DNA from: Metellina segmentata | Lineage: Eukaryota; Arthropoda; Arachnida; Araneae; Tetragnathidae | Assembly (NCBI GenBank): GCA_947359465.1 | Contig: OX375873.1 | Location: 95,405,478 to 95,469,477, forward strand | DNA: 64,000 nt | Reading direction: 5' to 3' | Part shown: piece after piece, positions 57,887 to 64,000 of the stretch | How positions within the stretch are numbered: position 1 is the stretch's first letter | How the letters are laid out: each line of letters starts with the position of its first letter | Made by a program: the position numbers and the translations under genes | The notes under the pieces: generated by a model | What the model was told of the DNA's origin: nothing | Seen by the model: the letters and a program-made list of their open reading frames with translations, nothing else | Database searches by the model: none

Positions 57887-58983
57887 CTGGAAAAAAATAA
57901 CTTTTATTTTAAAGCATCATAAAAATTTTAAAAAATTGCAATGTGTTTGAATTCTTTTGTCTTCTATGGTGAGTTCAGGGATATAACACAAAGTTGTTGT
58001 TTATTAAAGTGACTTTACGAAGCAATGAGTCAAACAAGTCAGTTTCTTGCAAAAAAAAAAATAGGCATATTATCTCCCCTGCAAAGAAGGTCGAAAAAGA
58101 ACTTCAAAAATGGACCTAAACAAATTATTGAAATAGAAAATTTCTATAAGAAAATCAATAATTCATAACAAGATAATCTAAATAAGCACATAAATTGAAA
58201 AAGAATTACAGACAAGAGGGGAAAAAGAGTGTTGATAAGTGCGCTGTATAATTTTGTATCGCCTTTAGTGTGTTTTAATAGATGTTAATTTTTAAAAACC
58301 ATTTCGTCTTCATGTGTACAAACAAAAATTATATCTACAATTATTCAGTACAATCGAACTGAGAAATTGATAGAGAACGGAAACATTCGACAGTTCCATA
58401 GGGTGATATGTCATTCGATCATTTCATTGGGATGCGTAACCAGATAGCGAAGCCCGAATTACCATATGAAGTATCCTGACATTAAATTTATACAGTTTGA
58501 GTATGTCGAAAAAGAATTTTTTTTAAGTTTTAAAAACACGTGTTCCAACACATCTAAAGGGTTATTTAAGTATTAAATGTCATTAAAACCAGAATTAAAA
58601 GCTTTTAAACAGATTGGATTCCATTTGTATATCTTGATACATTTCACACAAATTTATATGTCTCGGAGGAGTTCAATTCTTCAAGTTAGATAGTTTATTT
58701 TTGATAACCTTGTGTGTGTGTGTGTGTTTTATGTTCTAATTTCTTTTTATGACTAGAAAAAAAAGGTATGCAGTAAGTAATTTTCAGTCCCGAGAAATTT
58801 TCTCTTTCAGGTTTTCTTAATGAGACTGAAAATAACAAAATAAATGCTGTGAAGACTGAAAAAATTATCGCTGTTACACGTTATAAACACAATCCAATAA
58901 TTACCTTTTAGCTCAAGTTAAAATTATAATGTAATGATTACTCCTCAGATCAAGAGACAATTATTATTTCTTCTAGCCTCAAT
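57887..58983. other. AT-rich stretch without gene
   Basis: Includes a (TG)9 microsatellite at 58711-58728. Nothing else recognised. Confidence 0.45.
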
Positions 58984-59304
58984 TTGTATTTAATAATCTG
59001 GGAAAGCCTATTATGTAATCCGGTCCCAATGGATCTCCCCAGGCGAATCTTTACAGCCAACTTCAGAATTTTAAACGGACATGACTATCTCCAAGGACAT
59101 CTCCACCGGATTTGTGTGAAAGACATTCCTGACTGCCCTCTGTGTTCCACTGGAGAGACTATGAAATTTAGTCACTTGACAGTTTGTGCTACTATGTCCA
59201 ACTCAAATTTTAATGTTCTACCTCTTGACAACTATAGTTCAAAGGCTAGTTTATATTGGGCTGCACGAAGGGAAATGGTCAATACGACCCATTCCTCAAC
59301 GTAA
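58984..59304 (+). pseudogene. non-LTR retrotransposon ORF2 C-terminal fragment
   Basis: Reads PRRIFTANFRILNGHDYLQG, HLHRICVKDIPDCPLCSTGE, then FSHLTVC and SLYWAARREM. The F-LTGHDYL-HLHRIG-CPLC-EH-C pattern is the zinc-binding tail found after reverse transcriptase in many arthropod non-LTR elements. RT and endonuclease are absent, as expected for a 5'-truncated copy. The stop at 59302-59304 is followed within a few bases by an A-rich tract. A host gene is unlikely. Confidence 0.6.
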
Positions 59305-59864
59305 TTTAAAAAAAACTTTGTATTTAATATTCTCATTTCAACTAATCCTAAAAATTCGTGATTAAATATGTGCATATATAGCAAACACTTAGCAGGCCCC
59401 ACATTTGGTGCCAGTTTTATGTAAGTAACAACGTATCAGTTCAGCAATATAAAAAATCAAATCAAATCTCAGGACAAGATACGACATTTATTTACAGACG
59501 AGATACGAAACAGTACACATCTCCAAATCGGACAACATAATGATTGCACTCTCTCTTCTTAACATAACAGGCTCTATCGCTTTCAAACTGAACAAAAACA
59601 GACGCGTACACTTTCAAACGAGGTCCATGCGCAGAAGAGAACATGTATATGTGTCCTTGGAAACAGCTGATACACAATTCCTAATTCCGAATGGGTATAA
59701 TAGAAGAAAAACACCAGTGTTCTGCTTCACATACAATTTTTAAATTCAGAATAAATGCAAGTTTTGAAAGGAAATTTTAATACTTTTCTCATAGTTTCGA
59801 GATAAAGTTCGAGTGATAATGATATTAGAAACTCGATGAGCCAGAAAATTAAGGTTTGGTTTGC
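59305..59864. other. stretch without gene
   Basis: Short frames on both strands around 59492-59912 have no motif. Confidence 0.4.
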
Positions 59865-60068
59865 ATTAAACCCTTCTGTGATTGTCTCAAAGAAGTATCT
59901 AGTCATTAACAAACCTGACCAGAGTTTGATGGACGAGTAAATTGACCAAGTCTTGATCTGGTCATTATAAGAAATCGGAAATATTTGTTGACGAGATATC
60001 TCGTCATTAGCAAAGCTGGTCGGATCTTTATGGACGAGATATCTCGTTTAAACCACTTGTAGGGTTCA
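59865..60068. repeat. member of the ACGAGATATCTCGT family, full length
   Basis: Starts ATTAAACCCTTCTGTGATTG, contains TTGACGAGATATCTCGTCAT and ATGGACGAGATATCTCGTTT, ends AACCACTTGTAGGGTTCA. It shows two intact 14-bp palindromes. Confidence 0.8.
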
Positions 60069-60154
60069 CGCATGTTAAACTAACTAACAAATTTAGATTA
60101 GGTGACCGGTTTTTGTAGTAATACGTTTTGAGTTTAAATTATTATTTTTATTTA

Positions 60155-61745
60155 AAACTAGCAAAATACCCGACCTTACTCGGTTTGAATTGCCTTACTC
60201 TAAATTGAAGAGATAATCAAAATATATGACTTACTTTTTTTGTAAAATAAAAATTTATTTGAATAGCTTTTACCATCTTTATAATTTCTACAACTTGCTT
60301 TGGACACAAATCCTACACATGCATATCCATTTATGTAATACATTTCACAAACATCGCACCCTTGCTGTATGACAAAGGTACAAATGACGAAAGGTGACAC
60401 TAAGGTTACTACTACAAAAGACGATTTTGAGAGAGATTTGGAATTCCATTTCTTAAGTTCTTTGCATGTTCAACTCAATTAATAAAATTACGATTTACGG
60501 CGACTGCTCTCGCACTCATAGTCAACAAAACATTATTTTTTTACTTGTGGCACTTTTGGGTATGCGACATTGTGAAATTTTGCAATCTTCTCCTGTCATT
60601 ATTGCAACGAATTTTTTAATGATTGAAAAATTCTAGTTAGGATTTTTAAACATTATTATTCTTCTACAATAACGGCATTGTTCTTTCAATAACGGCATTA
60701 TTCTTTCAATAACGGCATTATTCTTTAAATCACGGCATTATTATTTCAATAATGGCATAACAACACTTAAAATTTATTCTGACTTACCTGCCATTTTTAA
60801 GTCAAATACTTTGTGATGCTGTTGCGTGTGATGAGAAGGAAAACACATTTATTAAAATAATAAATATTTAAAACAGAAAACAGCGAAATAAAACATAATA
60901 AAAGATGTCGGAAAAAATTGTTCTAAAGATATTAATTAGTGATTCAGTTTTATCTCTTGATCTCGCACAGTTGCCACAGCTTACAACTAAAAGTGCACAA
61001 AATTTAAAAATGTGAAATTAATTCAAAGCGAAAGAAACAGAAAATATCACTGCTCACGCGATCCTATTCATTCTCGTTTCGTTGAAAAATATCGTCTGTC
61101 TCAAATATTCCGAAATCGTTTTCATTGCTCAAAGAACAAAAATAAGACTCGAAATAAATGAAGTATCAGAGCTGAAATTCCATTAAAAAATATAATTTTT
61201 TGAAGAATAATTACTTTTTTAGCAGTATTGGTAAAGCAATCGAAGTAATCGTAATATTCAATAGACATTCCAATTTTTCCAAAACTACCAAATTATGGTT
61301 GATTTAAGTATACTTACTCAGATGTTTTAGCATGAAACTCATCTAAATATAACAATAAAGAAATGTTTAATATTGCATTCACTAAATTAATAGATAATGT
61401 ATAAAATAAAATACACTGCAATCAAATATCTGGAATACAATTCATGTGATGCCTACACAAACACAGAAACATAAAATCGAGCATAGAACAGAAAGACGGA
61501 CAGACAGACTTTTGCAACCAATTCCACTCACTAAATGAAGATAAGTACTCACTGTATGCAAATTTCCATGAAAATATCTTAAACCGCGTGGACGTGTATA
61601 GGGCACAACATACAGACAGACAGACACCAAACGAGAAAAAGGCGGATTCGTCATCAGAAGGGTCCAAAACGGATAGAAAACTTGAAATGGGTCGAAAATA
61701 TTGAATGTACAAACAAACACTCCATTCTTATTTATATAGATTGAA
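60155..61745. mobile_element. possible retroelement remnant (Penelope-like or other)
   Basis: The left edge CTAGCAAAATACCCGACCTT with ACTCGG and the right region ACATACAGACAGACAGACAC, then CTTATTTATATAGATTG, resemble flanking sequences I associate with arthropod Penelope-like elements. No reverse transcriptase is visible between them, only AT-rich sequence and short frames with no motif. The link is by general resemblance only. Confidence 0.3.
60668..60772 (+). repeat. 20-bp tandem repeat, about five copies
   Basis: Units of CAATAACGGCATTATTCTTT, with the last two diverged. Confidence 0.9.
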
Positions 61746-61979
61746 ACTGAGTAGTCTACAATCACCATTCATAGCAATTAAGACTTTCAACATTTTCCTG
61801 TAAAGAAATAATACAAAACTATATCAATTTCGGCGAAATTATTGATAGTCGTTTCTCGAATAGTTTAGCAGAAGTTTTGTCTTACTATCTCTGCAATGAG
61901 AATCGTCAAATATTTTATGCAATATTTCCGCATAAAATTTCACCTTCTGGATATGATACATGATTTGTGTTGTTTGATT

Positions 61980-62260
61980 AGTAAAGTGGTTGTCCCCATT
62001 AACCTCCGATAATTCTGCCTTCACGATTAATTGATGTCCTCGTATCGTATCGCAGCACATTAATCGTCATTGTTATCAACGTAGATTCAGTGGAAGCGAC
62101 TTCTGAGTAGCTCATGGCAGTCTGCAACAACATCAATAACTGTAATCATGGAAGGCAGTCAATGAAATTCTCTTAATAGGTGCTTTAATGAGAATTCGTC
62201 ATTAATATTGCTCGCATTTGCTCTACAAATGCAAGTCATTTTCATAAAATGGAATATGTT
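61980..62260. promoter_or_regulatory. candidate conserved developmental enhancer
   Basis: Dense TAAT-type homeodomain sites (GATTAATTGATG, CATTAATCGTCATTG, GTCATTAATATTGC), Sox-like ATTGTTAT, and paired octamer-like ATTTGCTCTACAAATGCAAG occur in a block less AT-rich than its flanks. No repeat copy is seen elsewhere in the window. Inference from site clustering only. Confidence 0.3.
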
Positions 62261-64000
62261 TTCAGGATAGCTTGTCAATTAGTGACTAAACTAACAAAAC
62301 ATTAATCATTTGTTGCTTAAACAATTTGCTTTAGTTAATTTATCTTATCGTAACATAAAATAAAGTTCGAATAGAATTGCTCCTATCTTGCGTTCAAATA
62401 ATCTGTTAAAAACAAGTTATACATGAGTCATATTAGTATATTTACAAAATATGAACAGGAATTTCAAGATGTGGCTAATTCTGAAACGAAATTTTAAGTT
62501 GAAATATACTTTGTAAAATTAATACTATTCGTAAAATATCGTTAATTAATTAATGCATACAATCAGCGTAGGGCAGAAATTCATTAACTGACAGATAAAA
62601 TTACACTATACAGCTGTATATTATACGGACTTTTAAACACATTATAAAATAACTATGCATTCCGCATTATTATGAAATACATAAATGTCTCCGTAAAATA
62701 TTAGTTAATAAGTTTTTTCTCAAATGCATCTTATATATCCTTTGAAATAATTTAAGGCTTATTTTTACGTAAAAATTAGTCGTTTTAAAATACGTTAAAT
62801 CTTTTGAGTTCGTTTTTTGTGAAACAAAAAGTATCATTAAGCTTAAACAACTAAGTACCCACTGACCTAATATCTATCTGTCTTACTGCCTCTAACCTAC
62901 AGAATCCAATCAAGTTTCTTAACTAAGTTCTCGGAGATTTTTACCAAATACCTTGAGTAAATTATCTGTGATTTCAGCGTTTAGCCCTTTTAAGACTTGA
63001 GTACTTTATTGTACCATGCTAAATAGACATGATAAAAAGATTCTTTTACATGCAAAATAGTCTAGATGTTAATTTATTTCCCACAACCCTGTGTTTAAAA
63101 TTAGGGGAAATTAGAATGTATATTTTAGGATCATATAGAAAAGATTTAACATTTTCTCTGTGTATCTTAAAATCTATAAACATTTTGCCATAATATTCTA
63201 GTATTATTCTTGGAGCATCTGAAGTATTCATATTTGCAATCTTCAATGCTTAAATCTAGGCCTTTCTCATAACATTCGTTAAAGGACATTTTAACATACG
63301 AATAAGATACTATCCATTCTTTGCATACAGTAAATTACCTAGTTTTCAAGGCTAAAATCCAAAGTAAAATGTAATGGTAATCCAAAGAGTTAGTGGAACA
63401 CAAGAACTCAATATCAAGATAAGAAACATCGTTATACTTCAGCACAATAGTTCGCCACAACACAGAAAGTTATTACAGCTTTAATGGAGTAACACTGATT
63501 GATAAAATCCATTCACACATGTTTGTGGTACTTGATTATCAACGTCATTGTATTCAGCGTTTCCCTGCCAAATCATTAGAAGTTCAATGATTATTTTAAA
63601 GCAATAACACACTATGTGGAATATGATACGATGTCAAAGATGTCTTTATGTGATAAGCACATAACTTCGATCTCTTTCGGTGTTAGTTTTAACGATGTAG
63701 CTGATGGTTTTTAAATGATGGAAAAAGAACTGTTATTTTATCCCGCGTTGTTGGTTTAGGCCCAAGGTGAGTGGAAGGTCATTTGAAGCCGGCCTTTACC
63801 TGAGTTTCACAATGTTTCGCACCACCTCTCTTTGGCAGAGACTGTTTTCAAGAAAAAGATGAAATTAAACTTACATTTTTTTTTCTGTTTAGAGAATCTA
63901 TATGTCCAACCAGAATTATTTTTTATAAATAATCTGACGACGAAATGATGAGATCTGAATGATGAAAATAATCTGACAGTATATAATCTGAAAAAACTTT
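62261..64000. other. AT-rich stretch without gene
   Basis: Nothing recognised except a more mixed block at 63745-63850 (CCCAAGGTGAGTGGAAGGTC, GAAGCCGGCCTTTACC), which may be single-copy non-coding sequence. Confidence 0.4.

Overview
The window looks like AT-rich, gene-poor nuclear DNA from an arthropod. The species cannot be fixed from the sequence. The reasons are the mix of Tc1/mariner, pogo-like, PIF/Harbinger, hAT-like, Helitron and Ty3-type elements, tRNA-derived SINEs, many simple repeats, and the absence of any bacterial-style gene packing. I found no convincing host protein-coding gene. The only long open frames belong to a Ty3/gypsy LTR retrotransposon. The window is probably intergenic or intronic.

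Layout. 1-3600 is mostly featureless AT-rich sequence with tRNA-like patches. 3615-5895 holds two inverted copies of a dispersed repeat; the second is split by a decayed mariner with intact 33-bp inverted repeats. 5998-6320 is a tRNA-derived SINE. 6513-7664 is a hAT-like element full of ATCGATGT motifs. 8935-9860 is a tandem array of the ACGAGATATCTCGT family, which recurs at eight other loci. 13998-14440 and 22540-23120 are degenerate tandem repeats. 18126-18932 is an internally deleted Tc1-like element and 29165-30381 a second, decayed Tc1-like element. 32256-32919 is a short non-autonomous Helitron. 37795-38330 is an inverted pair of SINEs. 39655-40700 is a cluster of MITEs and minisatellites. 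41190-44804 is a 3.6-kb palindromic transposon-like element with 1.2-1.4 kb arms. 46265-54221 is a stack of pogo-like ends, Harbinger-like ends with a broken transposase, and a young gypsy element (48347-53571). 55300-61745 holds more MITEs, a non-LTR retrotransposon 3' fragment and a Penelope-like or other retroelement remnant. The remaining long stretches are AT-rich with nothing recognisable. Several carry locally GC-richer islands with clustered homeodomain-like sites that could be conserved non-coding elements.

The gypsy element is the main coherent gene system. One minus-strand frame encodes Gag, protease and the start of reverse transcriptase. The next frame encodes the rest of reverse transcriptase, RNase H and integrase. 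A two-base insertion inside reverse transcriptase separates them. Its 249/251-bp LTRs differ, as far as I can see by eye, only by one GC dinucleotide, so it inserted recently. The most unusual point is that the Gag N terminus looks like the pseudo-SAP/SAP region of the chromatin protein DEK. The other unusual item is the palindromic element, whose arms carry four exact YY1/Pho-type motifs and which sits, with a 3-bp TGA duplication, inside a member of the local ACGAGATATCTCGT family.
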